A stretch of DNA of 64,000 nucleotides from G963662985 sp963662985 (lineage in GTDB: Bacteria; Chloroflexota; Anaerolineae; Anaerolineales; UBA11579), in the NCBI GenBank assembly GCA_963662985.1, contig OY760067.1:1488001-1552000 (forward strand), given 5' to 3'. The position numbers and the translations under genes are program-made. Below are positions 18,340-27,833 of this stretch, one piece after another (the stretch's first letter is position 1; each line of letters opens with the position of its first letter). Under the pieces are notes generated by a model that worked only from the letters and a program-made list of their open reading frames with translations, made no database searches and was not told the DNA's origin.

Positions 18340-19347
18340 TTAATCTATGTTTTCTTGGCTTTCTTTCATAGTTTCGATTGTTTTAGCTAAAACGCGGTCA
18401 ACTGTTTCCTCAAAGTCACCAGCAATCGTAGCTCCAGCTGCAGGAACATGCCCACCACCACCAAAACTTAACGCCACTTGTGACACGTCGAACCCTTTTT
18501 TAGCTCGCCAACTCACTTTCACTTCATCATTAGGTTGTTCGATAAAACATATAGCGATGTTCGATTCTTTGATGGAGGATAAAAGATTGATAAGGTCAGC
18601 ATCATCATTACCGGTATAATTTGCTTGTTTTTTATCAGCAATACGAATCGTTGCCCATAAAATACCGTGTTTATAATTGATTTTGTTGAGTGCTAAGCCC
18701 CAAAGTTTTACAGCATTCAAATTGATTTCATTTAATAACTTAAATGAAATGGTTGATATATCGGCACCTAAATCTACTAATTCAGCCGCAATTCTTAATG
18801 CTTCTGAATTCATATTTTGGGTTCGTAGCCCCAAAGTATCCGTAATAATCCCAGAGAGAATAGTTTCAGCAATTGGTTTTGTAATGTCTATCCCCAAATA
18901 GCACAACAATTGGTATGTTAATATTGACGCAGCAACTGCTTTGGAATTTACAATATTAATCTCACCAAAATTAGTATTCGTTGGATGATGATCAATATTT
19001 ATATCAACCAATGCCCGTTGTTCGTCTGATCTAGCATTAAATAATTCTTCTGAAAACACAGAACCAATTCGTTCCATGTCAGAGGCATCTGTTGAAATAA
19101 TTAAATCAACCGGCATTTCAATGCTATGCTGAATTTGATCCAACTTGGGGATATCAGCAAAAGCATTTCCCGGCTTATCTTGCAAAACGAATTGCACTTT
19201 CTTGCCTAATAACTCAAGGCCTAATCCTAAACTAAATAACGACCCAATTGCGTCTCCATCCGGGCGAACATGAGACACAACTGCTATTGTTTCAGCTTTA
19301 TCAATTAATGATTTTGCTGCTAAAAATTTTTCTTCAAACACAAACAT
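18340..19347 (-). CDS. nrnA: DHH-family phosphoesterase (NrnA-like)
   Basis: 335 residues. The motifs SHVRPDGDAIGSL near 25, STDASD, DINIDHHPTN near 119 and GGGGHVPAAGATI near 300 match the DHH/DHHA1 oligoribonuclease and pAp-phosphatase family. NrnA degrades nanoRNA and dephosphorylates pAp. Its ATG overlaps the rbfA stop by one base, which indicates coupling. The rbfA-nrnA-truB-ribF order is widespread. Confidence 0.9.
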   Translation of the reverse strand: MFVFEEKFLAAKSLIDKAETIAVVSHVRPDGDAIGSLFSLGLGLELLGKKVQFVLQDKPGNAFADIPKLDQIQHSIEMPVDLIISTDASDMERIGSVFSEELFNARSDEQRALVDINIDHHPTNTNFGEINIVNSKAVAASILTYQLLCYLGIDITKPIAETILSGIITDTLGLRTQNMNSEALRIAAELVDLGADISTISFKLLNEINLNAVKLWGLALNKINYKHGILWATIRIADKKQANYTGNDDADLINLLSSIKESNIAICFIEQPNDEVKVSWRAKKGFDVSQVALSFGGGGHVPAAGATIAGDFEETVDRVLAKTIETMKESQENID

Positions 19348-19727
19348 TATTCCTTGTTGTTTTCGTTTTCTTCTCTTTCATTACGAATTTTTGCAAAAAG
19401 TTGATCCATCTTATCTGCTTGTTCAGGAGCAGGGTCCCAATAGAATCTTATTTGTGGGAAGCTTCGTAATTGAATTTTTTGTGCTAACTGACGACGGATA
19501 TAGCCTTTAGCGGCATTAAATCCATCCAAAATTTCATCTTTATTTTCTGAGCCCAAAAAGCTGGATACAAAAATATTTGCATAAGCCAATTCTCGGTCCA
19601 CTCTCACTTGAGTGATTGAAGTATTAGCCACTCTAGGATCAGAAAGATCAAAAATTAACATATTCGATAATTCTTCTAAAATTTGACGAGAGATTCTTCT
19701 CGTTCGATCTTCAGACACCATAATCAT
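19347..19727 (-). CDS. rbfA: Ribosome-binding factor A
   Basis: 126 residues with the KH-like fold of RbfA. RISRQILEELSNML and DPRVANTSITQVRVD are typical, as is the ending QIRFYWDPAPEQADKMDQLF. It helps 16S rRNA 5' end maturation in 30S assembly. It lies 18 bases after infB and overlaps nrnA by one base. Confidence 0.93.
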   Translation of the reverse strand: MIMVSEDRTRRISRQILEELSNMLIFDLSDPRVANTSITQVRVDRELAYANIFVSSFLGSENKDEILDGFNAAKGYIRRQLAQKIQLRSFPQIRFYWDPAPEQADKMDQLFAKIRNEREENENNKE

Positions 19728-19745
19728 GTCTCCTATTATTTAAAC

Positions 19746-21548
19746 TTAGACTGCTTTCACCATTTCTTTTACAAAGCATTCTAAAACATCGCCTTCTTTA
19801 TAATCGCTGAAACCCTTAATCCCAACGCCACATTCGTAACCTTCACGAACTTCTTTGACATCTTCAATTTCATGTTTTAAAGAAACGATTTCATCTTTAT
19901 AAATTTCTTTTCCATTACGTAAAACACGCATAAAACCATTTCGGCGCAGTTCACCTTTGGTCACACGGCAACCAGCAATATTTCCTAATTTTCGAATACG
20001 GAAAACTGCACGCACTTCAGCTTGGCCAACCACAACTTCACGTTCTTCAGGTTCAAGCATCCCCTTAAGCGCTTTTTCAACATCTTCAATCAAGCGGTAG
20101 ATAATATTATAATTTCGGACTTCAATGCCTTCATGATCTGCCAAAATAGAAGCCGCGTTATCCGTAGTAACATTGAACCCCATCACAATCGCCTTTGAAG
20201 CAACAGCCAAAGAAATATCATTTTCTGTAATGTTCCCAGTGCCAGAGTGTAAGACTTTCACCTTAATTGTGCCTTCTTTGTCATTGGCACTAATATCTTC
20301 CAAAGAAGAAATAATGGGTTCCAAAGATCCTTGCACATCTGCTTTCACAATCAAGCGCAACTCACGCACCTGGCCAGCTTGGAATTGATCAAACATTGAT
20401 TCCAAAGTCAAACTACCAGAGGGTGTGTTTGCAGATTCTTTTTCTTTCTCAAGTTTTTCACCGATAATATTTCGAGCTTCTTTATTGGAATCAACTGTAT
20501 AGAAAATATCACCAGCAGAAGGAACTTCGTTCAAACCTAAAACAGAAATAGGAGTTGAAGGTCCTGCTTCTTCAATTGGGTTTCCTCGATAATCGAACAT
20601 AGCGCGAACACTACCATACCCATTCCCAGCGATAAGGATATCGTTCTTGCGCAAAGTTCCATTTTGCACCAAAATCGTGGCAATAATCCCACGATGGCTG
20701 TCTTTTTCAGCTTCAATCACGGTACCTAACACTTTACCATTAGGATTAGCAAAAATCTCAGTATCATCTGCTACTAAAGTGATTGCTTCCAACAAATCAT
20801 CCAACCCGCTTCCTTGTTTAGCAGAAACAGGGATTACCATCGTATCACCGTCCCAATCATCAGGAATCAAACCAACTTCAGAAAGTTGTTGTTTAACAAA
20901 GTTAGGATTTGCATTTTGTTTATCAATCTTATTCAAAGCCACAATGATCGGCACTTGAGCAGCGCGTGCATGTGCCAAAGCTTCTTTTGTTTGCGGCATC
21001 ACACCATCATCAGCTGCCACCACCAAAATCACAACATCTGCCCCTTGTGCCCCACGAGAACGCATCGCAGTGAATGCAGCATGCCCTGGAGTGTCCAAGA
21101 AAGTGATCAATTTATTATTATGTGTGATTTGATAGGCACTAATATGTTGCGTAATCCCACCAACTTCGCCAGCTTGCACACTAGTTTCTCGAATAGCATC
21201 TAATAATGAAGTTTTACCATGATCGACGTGTCCCAAAATTGTAACCACAGGAGGACGTCTCTGAAGATCAGCATCATCCTCATTTGCAATCATACGTCGC
21301 CAAAGCGGAATTTCATTTTCATCTGCTTGTAATTGTTCGATTTTTTCAAGTTCAACGTTATAGCCCAATTCAACAGCCACAATTTCAGCGGTTTCATAAT
21401 CAATTAATTGATTGATGTTGGCCATCACGCCATTTTGCATCAAGGTTTTGATAATTTCAATCGGATTCGTGCCTAATTTTTCAGCTAAATCTCTCACTGA
21501 CAAACTAATAGGGAGCTCAATCACTTGGCTTTTCTTATTCTTGCTCAT
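19746..21548 (-). CDS. infB: Translation initiation factor IF-2 (short form)
   Basis: 600 residues. An IF2_N segment is near 15-65, the GTPase domain has ILGHVDHGKTSLLD near 105 with DTPGHAAFTAMRSRGAQG and NKID, and the C-terminal domains end in a GIKGFSDYKEGDVLECF signature. It places fMet-tRNA on the 30S subunit and joins subunits. The long charged N-terminal extension of many bacterial IF-2 proteins is absent, giving a compact core form. It is third in the nusA-ylxR-infB order, 94 bases after ylxR. Confidence 0.96.
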   Translation of the reverse strand: MSKNKKSQVIELPISLSVRDLAEKLGTNPIEIIKTLMQNGVMANINQLIDYETAEIVAVELGYNVELEKIEQLQADENEIPLWRRMIANEDDADLQRRPPVVTILGHVDHGKTSLLDAIRETSVQAGEVGGITQHISAYQITHNNKLITFLDTPGHAAFTAMRSRGAQGADVVILVVAADDGVMPQTKEALAHARAAQVPIIVALNKIDKQNANPNFVKQQLSEVGLIPDDWDGDTMVIPVSAKQGSGLDDLLEAITLVADDTEIFANPNGKVLGTVIEAEKDSHRGIIATILVQNGTLRKNDILIAGNGYGSVRAMFDYRGNPIEEAGPSTPISVLGLNEVPSAGDIFYTVDSNKEARNIIGEKLEKEKESANTPSGSLTLESMFDQFQAGQVRELRLIVKADVQGSLEPIISSLEDISANDKEGTIKVKVLHSGTGNITENDISLAVASKAIVMGFNVTTDNAASILADHEGIEVRNYNIIYRLIEDVEKALKGMLEPEEREVVVGQAEVRAVFRIRKLGNIAGCRVTKGELRRNGFMRVLRNGKEIYKDEIVSLKHEIEDVKEVREGYECGVGIKGFSDYKEGDVLECFVKEMVKAV

Positions 21549-21642
21549 CTTGTTTCTCCTTTTTCTTATAGTAATCCTTGAAGAAAAAAGTCAAAACGAT
21601 AAACTTTTATTCATTCGTTTCAAACGGTTTGCTTCAGGCAAG

Positions 21643-21921
21643 TTATTCTAAATGTTCTGAAATAGTATCTTTATAAGTCAGCAGACGACTTTTATCATCA
21701 TCCGTTAACTGGGTTTTTAAGGATCGAGCCAATGAACCACTCAATCCTTTTTCCCAACAACTTATATCATTATGTAAATAGGCACCTCGACCAGACATTT
21801 TACCGGTTGGATCCACAAAAACTCCATCTTGTGTGCGGACAATACGCACTAGTTCGCGTTTTTCAATCACTTCACGACATCCAACACAAGTTCGTTGCGG
21901 TCGGTGTTTTTTCTTTGTCAA
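21643..21921 (-). CDS. rnpM: YlxR-family RNA-binding protein (RnpM)
   Basis: 92 residues. The YlxR signature is present as PQRTCVGCREVIEKREL and PTGKMSGRGAYLH. The family binds RNA and has been reported to modulate RNase P in Bacillus. It is set between nusA and infB as in many genomes, with AAGGAGG before the start and 26 bases after nusA. Confidence 0.9.
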   Translation of the reverse strand: MTKKKHRPQRTCVGCREVIEKRELVRIVRTQDGVFVDPTGKMSGRGAYLHNDISCWEKGLSGSLARSLKTQLTDDDKSRLLTYKDTISEHLE

Positions 21922-21947
21922 GGATACCTCCTTATTTTATTTAACTA

Positions 21948-23861
21948 TTAATAATTCCATTCATCGTTCCAATCATCAATGTCCCAATCGCTGTTGCGTT
22001 TGCGGCGACGTTTCACGATAGTCACATCGTTTTCAGGATCATATTCGATTTCACGATATTTCTTCTTAGATTGTTTTTTATCCTTTTTACCATCATCATC
22101 AAAGATTTTTTCAATATCATCTTCTGATTCGGCGCGTTCAAATTCTTCAATGGAAATGTCAACCATTGGTTTGTCTTCACCTTCAACGCCTTCTTGAGCC
22201 ATTGCTTGTTCAATAGAAGCAATCACATCTTCGATGTCTTGTTCTTCAACAATTTCAGCAATCTCTTCGCTTTCATCTTCTACAGCATCAGCAACTGTTT
22301 CTTCGACAGATTCTTCTGCTTCGGCAGTTTCCACAACTTCTTCAGCCTTAGCTTCTTTAATTGCTTCTGGGAATTCAAAATTATCAATGGCAGTTTGAAT
22401 ATCTGCCAAAATCTCTTTAGTAATACCACTAATATTACTAATTTTTTTAGGTGCCAAAGTCAATTCTTCCATCAATTCGCCAATAGTAGAATAACCTTCC
22501 CCTGAAATCATATTAGAAACTCGCAATGAAATCCCCAAATCTTCCAAAGGAAGATCAAAAGCGATTGCAGGAATAGTAGCGCGGATTTTATCAATGCGTT
22601 TTCGTTCTGCTTCCAAAGCTTGTTTGCGGCGTGAGCTTGCTTTGCTTTCCACTTCATCCACAAATCGAGCCATATGAGTATATTCTTCTGGAGATACAGG
22701 GCGATTTTCTTCTTTTCGAGCAAGAATGCTTTCAATCACAGGAATTTCATCCGCCAATTCTTTTGCTTGATTTGCATATTCAGGATTATTTGCCAATTTA
22801 TTCAAAGCGCTAGATGTTGCTTCAGGCAAACTCTTAATATCAATTCTCCATGAAGTTAAACGTGCGGCCAAACGCGCATTTTGTCCATTAGCACCAATAG
22901 CCAAACTCAATTGATCTTCTGGCACCACCACAGTAGCGGTTTTAATATCTTCATTTTCATCCAGATAAACACCTGTCACACGAGCAGGGCTAATTGCTTT
23001 AGAAATATAAACCTCAGGGTCAGAACTCCACTCAATCACGTCGATCTTTTCATCATTTAACTCACGCACAATTGCTTGGATGCGCACACCACGCAAACCA
23101 ACACATGCACCCACAGGGTCAATCCCTTGTTGCAATGCTGAAACAGCAATCTTAGATCGATAGCCCGGTTCGCGGCTAATCGAGCGAATCTCAACCAAAC
23201 CTTGATAAATTTCTGGCACTTCATCTTCCACCAAGCGGCGTAAGAAATCTCGGTGTGCACGGGAGAGCACAATTTGCGGTCCACGAGGAGTCATCTTCAC
23301 TTCTTGCAAGAGCACACGAACGCGATCATGCATCTTGAAACGTTCACCAGGAATTTGATCCTTGCGATTCATTTCACCTTCAGCTTTGCGGTCCAAACCC
23401 AAAGTAACTTTATTAGGATTGAAAGACTGCACCACACCATTGATCACTTCACCTTCATGTTCTTTAAAATAATCATATTGGGTTTGACGTTCTGCTTCTC
23501 GAATTCTTTGTTGGATCACTTGACGTGCATTTTGAGCAGCCACGCGGCCAAAATCTTCAGGGGTTGATTCCACCATAATGATGTCATAAAGTTCCACATC
23601 AGGATCATACTTTTTGGCTTCTTCAATCGACACTTCGGTATCAGGGCTAATCACTTCATCAACAACTTCTTTTTCGGCAAAAATTAATGCAGATCCGTCC
23701 ACAAAATTTAAACGAGCTTCAATTTTTTGTGCATTGGAGGCATTCATCGTCTTTCGATATGCAGACACCATCGCAGCTTCAATAGCTTCTCGAATCACTT
23801 CTTGTGGAAGTTGTCGATCATTCAAAACTTCATTGAATGCCAACAAAAATTCTTTCTTCAT
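21948..23861 (-). CDS. nusA: Transcription factor NusA with long acidic/aromatic C-terminal tail
   Basis: 637 residues. The N-terminal RNA-polymerase-binding domain, the S1 domain (GEVINGVVQSFNPNKVTLG) and the KH domains (GACVGLRGVRIQ, LAIGANGQNARLAARL) are present, then a helix-hairpin segment near 440-500. The last ~130 residues are very acidic (AEEVVETAEAEESVEETVAD) and then turn basic and Trp-rich (KRRRKRNSDWDIDDW). I chose the ATG at 23861, since GGAG sits 8 bases before it; the GTG at 23870 would overlap that site. rimP, usually directly upstream, is not in the window. Confidence 0.93.
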   Translation of the reverse strand: MKKEFLLAFNEVLNDRQLPQEVIREAIEAAMVSAYRKTMNASNAQKIEARLNFVDGSALIFAEKEVVDEVISPDTEVSIEEAKKYDPDVELYDIIMVESTPEDFGRVAAQNARQVIQQRIREAERQTQYDYFKEHEGEVINGVVQSFNPNKVTLGLDRKAEGEMNRKDQIPGERFKMHDRVRVLLQEVKMTPRGPQIVLSRAHRDFLRRLVEDEVPEIYQGLVEIRSISREPGYRSKIAVSALQQGIDPVGACVGLRGVRIQAIVRELNDEKIDVIEWSSDPEVYISKAISPARVTGVYLDENEDIKTATVVVPEDQLSLAIGANGQNARLAARLTSWRIDIKSLPEATSSALNKLANNPEYANQAKELADEIPVIESILARKEENRPVSPEEYTHMARFVDEVESKASSRRKQALEAERKRIDKIRATIPAIAFDLPLEDLGISLRVSNMISGEGYSTIGELMEELTLAPKKISNISGITKEILADIQTAIDNFEFPEAIKEAKAEEVVETAEAEESVEETVADAVEDESEEIAEIVEEQDIEDVIASIEQAMAQEGVEGEDKPMVDISIEEFERAESEDDIEKIFDDDGKKDKKQSKKKYREIEYDPENDVTIVKRRRKRNSDWDIDDWNDEWNY

Positions 23862-23899
23862 GTTTTCCACTCCATTTTATATAATAATACCTTACACAA

Positions 23900-23926
23900 A
23901 GAAAAGTGGGGGGCACCCACTTCTCT
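23900..23926 (-). promoter_or_regulatory. Leader hairpin upstream of nusA
   Basis: AGAAAAGTGGG (23900-23910) and CCCACTTCTCT (23916-23926) pair with one mismatch. It lies between the proposed start of transcription (~23949) and the nusA start, so it may act in autoregulation of nusA or protect the leader. Confidence 0.5.
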
Positions 23927-23956
23927 GAAAGTACATATTCATAGAAATCTATTTGT

Positions 23957-23985
23957 ATTCTAGCATGGTTGTTCAGCAGATGCAA
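23957..23985 (-). promoter_or_regulatory. Sigma-70-type promoter for nusA operon
   Basis: On the minus strand TTGCAT (-35, plus coordinates 23980-23985) and TAGAAT (-10, 23957-23962) are separated by exactly 17 bases. The predicted start is about 90 bases before the nusA ATG. This is one of the best promoter matches in the window. Confidence 0.7.
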
Positions 23986-24044
23986 GACATTCTTAACCTA
24001 ATCTAACTATAGCAGATTCGCGCCAGAAACTCCATAATTAAAAT

Positions 24045-24074
24045 AAAAAGGATTGTGATTTCACAATCCTTTTT
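24045..24074 (-). terminator. Terminator after glyQS
   Basis: AAAAAGGATTGTGA (24045-24058) and TCACAATCCTTTTT (24061-24074) form a 14-bp perfect stem; the minus-strand transcript ends in a U run. It lies 8 bases after the glyQS stop. Confidence 0.9.
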
Positions 24075-24081
24075 GAAAATT

Positions 24082-27069
24082 TTAGAATCCTTCGACCTTA
24101 GAAAGGTCTGCAATCCCATCAAGCATACTTGCAATTTCTTGCAACAAACCAAGTCTTGCTTCTTTGAGCTTTTCATCCTCAGCCATCACCAAAACTTGAT
24201 CAAAGAAGGAGTTAATCGGATCAATCAACGGCGCAAAAGCCTCAACAAACCCTTCTACAGAATTAATCTCAGATGCAATTGCTTTTTGAGTTTGCTCAAA
24301 AAGGTCTTTTTCAACTTGTTCAACCAAAGCGGATTTATCAGCAGCAAAGGTTTTTTCTTGTGAACGGGTAATTCGTACACATCGTGCATAAGCCGGCAAC
24401 AAAGCATCCCAATTATCTTGTGCCATTGCATTGCTCAACGCAATCACCGTTCGCTTCACACCTGCCGGGTTGTTATGTTGTGCAGCAAGCACTGCATCCA
24501 CCACATCATGACGATACCCTTCATCTAACAAAATCACTCGCAAGCGAGCCATAATAAATTCTTCACAAGCCTTGAAATCTTCATCTGAAAGCGTCAACGG
24601 CAATTGTTCAGCGGCAACTTTCAAAGCAGCAGACAAATCAAAATCCACATCCCAATCGGTCAAACTTTCCACAATACCCAAAGCAGCTCTTCGTTGTGCA
24701 AACGGATCTTTGTTCCCAGTCGGTGCCAAACCTGCCGCAAACAAACCAGCCAATGAATCCAACTTATCAGCAATCCCAATCGCCAAACCAGCTTTGCTTC
24801 TCGGAGCGCTAGAATAATGATCTTGAATTGCAATCGCCACATCCTCATCTTCACCAGATGCCAACGCATAATCGCGTCCCATCACACCTTGTAAAGAAGT
24901 CATTTCCACCACCATCTTAGTTGCCAAATCTGCCTTACACAAAGTTGCGGCTCTTTTTGCTGTTTTGATTTCTTTATCATTCAAATCTAATTGTGTAGCT
25001 AAATGATCTAATTGAGCTTCAATTCGCTTAGTTTTATCCAACATAGAACCCAAGTCTTTTTGGAACGTCAAAGACTCCAACGCCGGCACATATGCACTTA
25101 ATGGTTTGCGCAAATCTTCATTCACAAAGAAAGCTGCATCCGCAAAGCGAGCACGCACCACAGATTCATTACCTTCACGTACTAAATCAAAATTATCAAT
25201 CTTTCCATTTGCAACCGTCACAAAATAAGGCAACAATTTGCCATCTTTTTCAACAGGAAAATAGCGTTGGTGTTTGCGCATCACAGAAATTAATGCTTCT
25301 TTCGGTAAAGCTAAGTGTTCTTCATCAAAAGAACCCAAAATAGCAGTCGGTGCTTCCACCAAATTTGAAACTTCATCTAACAATGCCGGATCATCAAGCA
25401 CTTCCCCATTCACTTCTTTTGCAATTTCTTTGACTTGTTTCGCAATCACAGCTTTTCGTTCAGCGGGGTCCAAAATAATTGTTTCATTCTTAAGTGCCTT
25501 GAAATAATCATCAGCATCTTTCAAACTAAATTGAGCAGGTTCACTAAATCGCAACCCACGAGTAACCTTTTCAGCTTCATATCCAGCATATTCAAATGGC
25601 ACAAGCGCTTCGCCAAACATGGCCATCAACCAACGAATCGGTCGAGAAAAACCAACATTGCTTTCGTTCCAACGCATATTCTTTGGGAAGTTAAGTGCTT
25701 TAATCCATTGAGGAATTGCTTCAGAAAGCACTTCAACTGCAGATTTGCCATCTTCCTTAATCAAAGCCGCCACATATTCACCACCATCGATTTCACGTTT
25801 TTCAAGTGCACTGACATCCACACCTTTTCCGCGTGCAAAACCAATTGCAGCTTTTGTAGGAGCACCATTTTCATCAAATGCACGATTTGCAGGAGGTCCC
25901 TTCACCCATTCTTCTCGATTAGGTTGGCTAGCAGCAAGATCTTCCACCAAAACAACCAAACGTCTTGGCGTGCCCATCACAGAAATTTTTCCATAAGACA
26001 GGCGTAACTCATCCAAATAACTAGGCATGGCAGCTTCAAGTTGTTCTAAAGCGTAAGAAAGATCAGAAGCAGGCAATTCTTCGGTCCCAATCTCAAAAAT
26101 GAAAGGCGCTGGCGCACTTGGCTTTTTTCCACTGCTTCCATCCGCTTGATAATCATTGGTTGAATCTTTCAAAGTACTTTTGGCTCTTTCACCTTGCAAC
26201 CATGGGAAAGATTGTTCTTCGCGTAATTCTAAGAACAATTTAGAAATATCCATTGCATATTGGCGCATTCCTTTAAAATAATATTGACGTTCAGTCACCC
26301 CAACCGCCCCACGCGTATCAAGGATATTAAAAGTATGCGACAACTTAATTAAGTAATCATAAGCCGGCAACACGAGCCGTGCAGCCAGCGCATCTTTAAG
26401 CTCTTGTTCAAACAAACGATAAATTTCAAGTTGACGATCAATGTCCGCCACTTCAAAATAATATTTACTATGTTCTTGTTCCCCTTGCATGTTCACATCA
26501 CCAAAAGTGCGGTCTTGGTTCCATTGAATGTTGGCAAACCCTTTTGCTTTTTGCAAAGGAGCGGCAATTCGATCTAATCCATAAGTAATTTCCACAGCCA
26601 CAGGATCTAAGTTCAAACCACCAGATTGTTGGAAGTAAGTGAATTGTGTAATTTCAAGTCCATCCATCCAAACTTCCCAACCAAGTCCCCACGCCCCAAT
26701 TGCTGGTGAATTCCAGTTATCTTCCACAAAACGAATATCATGTTCTTTAGGATTAATCCCAATTGCTTCCAAAGATTTCAAATAAAGTTCTTGTGGATTC
26801 CCGGGATCTGGTTTCAAAATCACTTGATATTGATAAAACATTTGCAACCGATTCGGATTTTCCCCATAACGACCATCATCAGGGCGAACAGAAGGTTCAA
26901 CATAAGCCACGTTCCAAGGTTCAGGACCCAACACGCGTAAAAATGTTGCCGGATTCATCGTCCCAGCACCCACTTGTGAATAATAAGGTTGCCAAACTAA
27001 ACAGCCTTGTTCCGCCCAAAAAGATTCAAGCGCTTTAATCATTGATTGAAAATCATGAGGTTTATCCAT
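24082..27069 (-). CDS. glyQS: Glycyl-tRNA synthetase, alpha and beta subunits fused
   Basis: 995 residues. Residues 1-290 are the class II alpha subunit (FWAEQGCLVWQPYYSQVGAG, MNPATFLRVLGPEPW, WNSPAIGAWGLGWEVWMDG). A Ser/Gly-rich linker near 305-325 joins it to the beta subunit (FIFEIGTEELPASDL near 328, FPKNMRWNESNVGFSRPIRW, MRKHQRYFPVE), ending with a DALR-like domain. The heterotetrameric bacterial enzyme is thus one chain. A TATAAT on the minus strand at 27111-27116, 42 bases before the ATG, is a probable -10; the -35 is weak. It has its own terminator and appears monocistronic. Confidence 0.95.
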   Translation of the reverse strand: MDKPHDFQSMIKALESFWAEQGCLVWQPYYSQVGAGTMNPATFLRVLGPEPWNVAYVEPSVRPDDGRYGENPNRLQMFYQYQVILKPDPGNPQELYLKSLEAIGINPKEHDIRFVEDNWNSPAIGAWGLGWEVWMDGLEITQFTYFQQSGGLNLDPVAVEITYGLDRIAAPLQKAKGFANIQWNQDRTFGDVNMQGEQEHSKYYFEVADIDRQLEIYRLFEQELKDALAARLVLPAYDYLIKLSHTFNILDTRGAVGVTERQYYFKGMRQYAMDISKLFLELREEQSFPWLQGERAKSTLKDSTNDYQADGSSGKKPSAPAPFIFEIGTEELPASDLSYALEQLEAAMPSYLDELRLSYGKISVMGTPRRLVVLVEDLAASQPNREEWVKGPPANRAFDENGAPTKAAIGFARGKGVDVSALEKREIDGGEYVAALIKEDGKSAVEVLSEAIPQWIKALNFPKNMRWNESNVGFSRPIRWLMAMFGEALVPFEYAGYEAEKVTRGLRFSEPAQFSLKDADDYFKALKNETIILDPAERKAVIAKQVKEIAKEVNGEVLDDPALLDEVSNLVEAPTAILGSFDEEHLALPKEALISVMRKHQRYFPVEKDGKLLPYFVTVANGKIDNFDLVREGNESVVRARFADAAFFVNEDLRKPLSAYVPALESLTFQKDLGSMLDKTKRIEAQLDHLATQLDLNDKEIKTAKRAATLCKADLATKMVVEMTSLQGVMGRDYALASGEDEDVAIAIQDHYSSAPRSKAGLAIGIADKLDSLAGLFAAGLAPTGNKDPFAQRRAALGIVESLTDWDVDFDLSAALKVAAEQLPLTLSDEDFKACEEFIMARLRVILLDEGYRHDVVDAVLAAQHNNPAGVKRTVIALSNAMAQDNWDALLPAYARCVRITRSQEKTFAADKSALVEQVEKDLFEQTQKAIASEINSVEGFVEAFAPLIDPINSFFDQVLVMAEDEKLKEARLGLLQEIASMLDGIADLSKVEGF

Positions 27070-27833
27070 ATCTACCTGCCTAACAAAAATTAAAATAAAT
27101 TTCGTGACTTATTATAACAATGAAACGCAAAATCGAAAGGGCGCTTCATTTTATCTACGCCAGCACCATCAAACTTCACAAAAAAAATGCCCTGAATATG
27201 ATATAATAACAGAACGTATGAGCTAATATTTGAACCTTAATAACTTTTGAAATGCAAACAGCCGCATCTTCCTCACACCGCTCGTTTCTTTCATTTTAAA
27301 AAGAACAAAAAAACTGTCCAAAAACACTGTTCTGTCTTGATCTGCAGGAATAAAAACCATCCTTGGCATGTTGTGGCATTGCAAAAACATGAAAAATCAT
27401 GTCAAAAACACACTCGTTTTTTTTCAAAACCATCCATCAAAATTTTTGAGAAAACATCAACTAACCTCAAAATAGTAAATAATTGGACACTTTTATCCCA
27501 AATTGTCTAAAAATCATCCTCTTTTTGAAAAAAACACCATATATCCACCACAATCAACATTCCTCCCCTGCATATACCAAAAAATTAACCCACCCAAAAT
27601 TGGACACCTGTCCAAAAGTGTCAAAAAAGTGTCCAATTTTTGCTTTACACCTGTCCAATTCTGTCCAATTAAGTTGGACACATATCTTGCACATAGCGAA
27701 ACCACTCAAACGAACTGACCTCTTAATCAATAAACAAGATTTAGGGTGTTAATTTTGGATTATAAATATTCTCATCCATTCACTTCAATCGCTTAATGGT
27801 AAAATTTGTGAAAATACTCGCAAGGATTTAAAA
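27070..27833. other. Long non-coding gap with glyQS promoter and repeat array
   Basis: 764 bases with no credible gene. It holds the glyQS promoter near 27111, an isolated half of a LexA-like site (ACAGAACGTATG at 27209-27220), a C-rich, G-poor plus strand, and the TGTCCAA array listed separately. The start region of the beta-glucosidase follows. Short open frames here lack ribosome sites and have low-complexity composition. Confidence 0.6.
27600..27681. repeat. Helically phased TGTCCAA/TTGGACA array
   Basis: The word TTGGACA or its complement TGTCCAA occurs at 27600, 27609, 27630, 27652, 27662 and 27674, plus a distant copy at 27483, with degenerate copies near 27619. The first two form the palindrome TTGGACACCTGTCCAA, and CTGTCCAATT is repeated in tandem at 27651 and 27661. 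Spacings of 9-12 or 22 bases put the sites on one face of the helix. It is probably a binding array for a DNA-binding protein; the protein is unknown. Confidence 0.6.

Noticed and set aside
27247..27752. Several short frames in the 27-kb gap
   Set aside because: No ribosome sites, low-complexity composition, and overlap with the repeat array.
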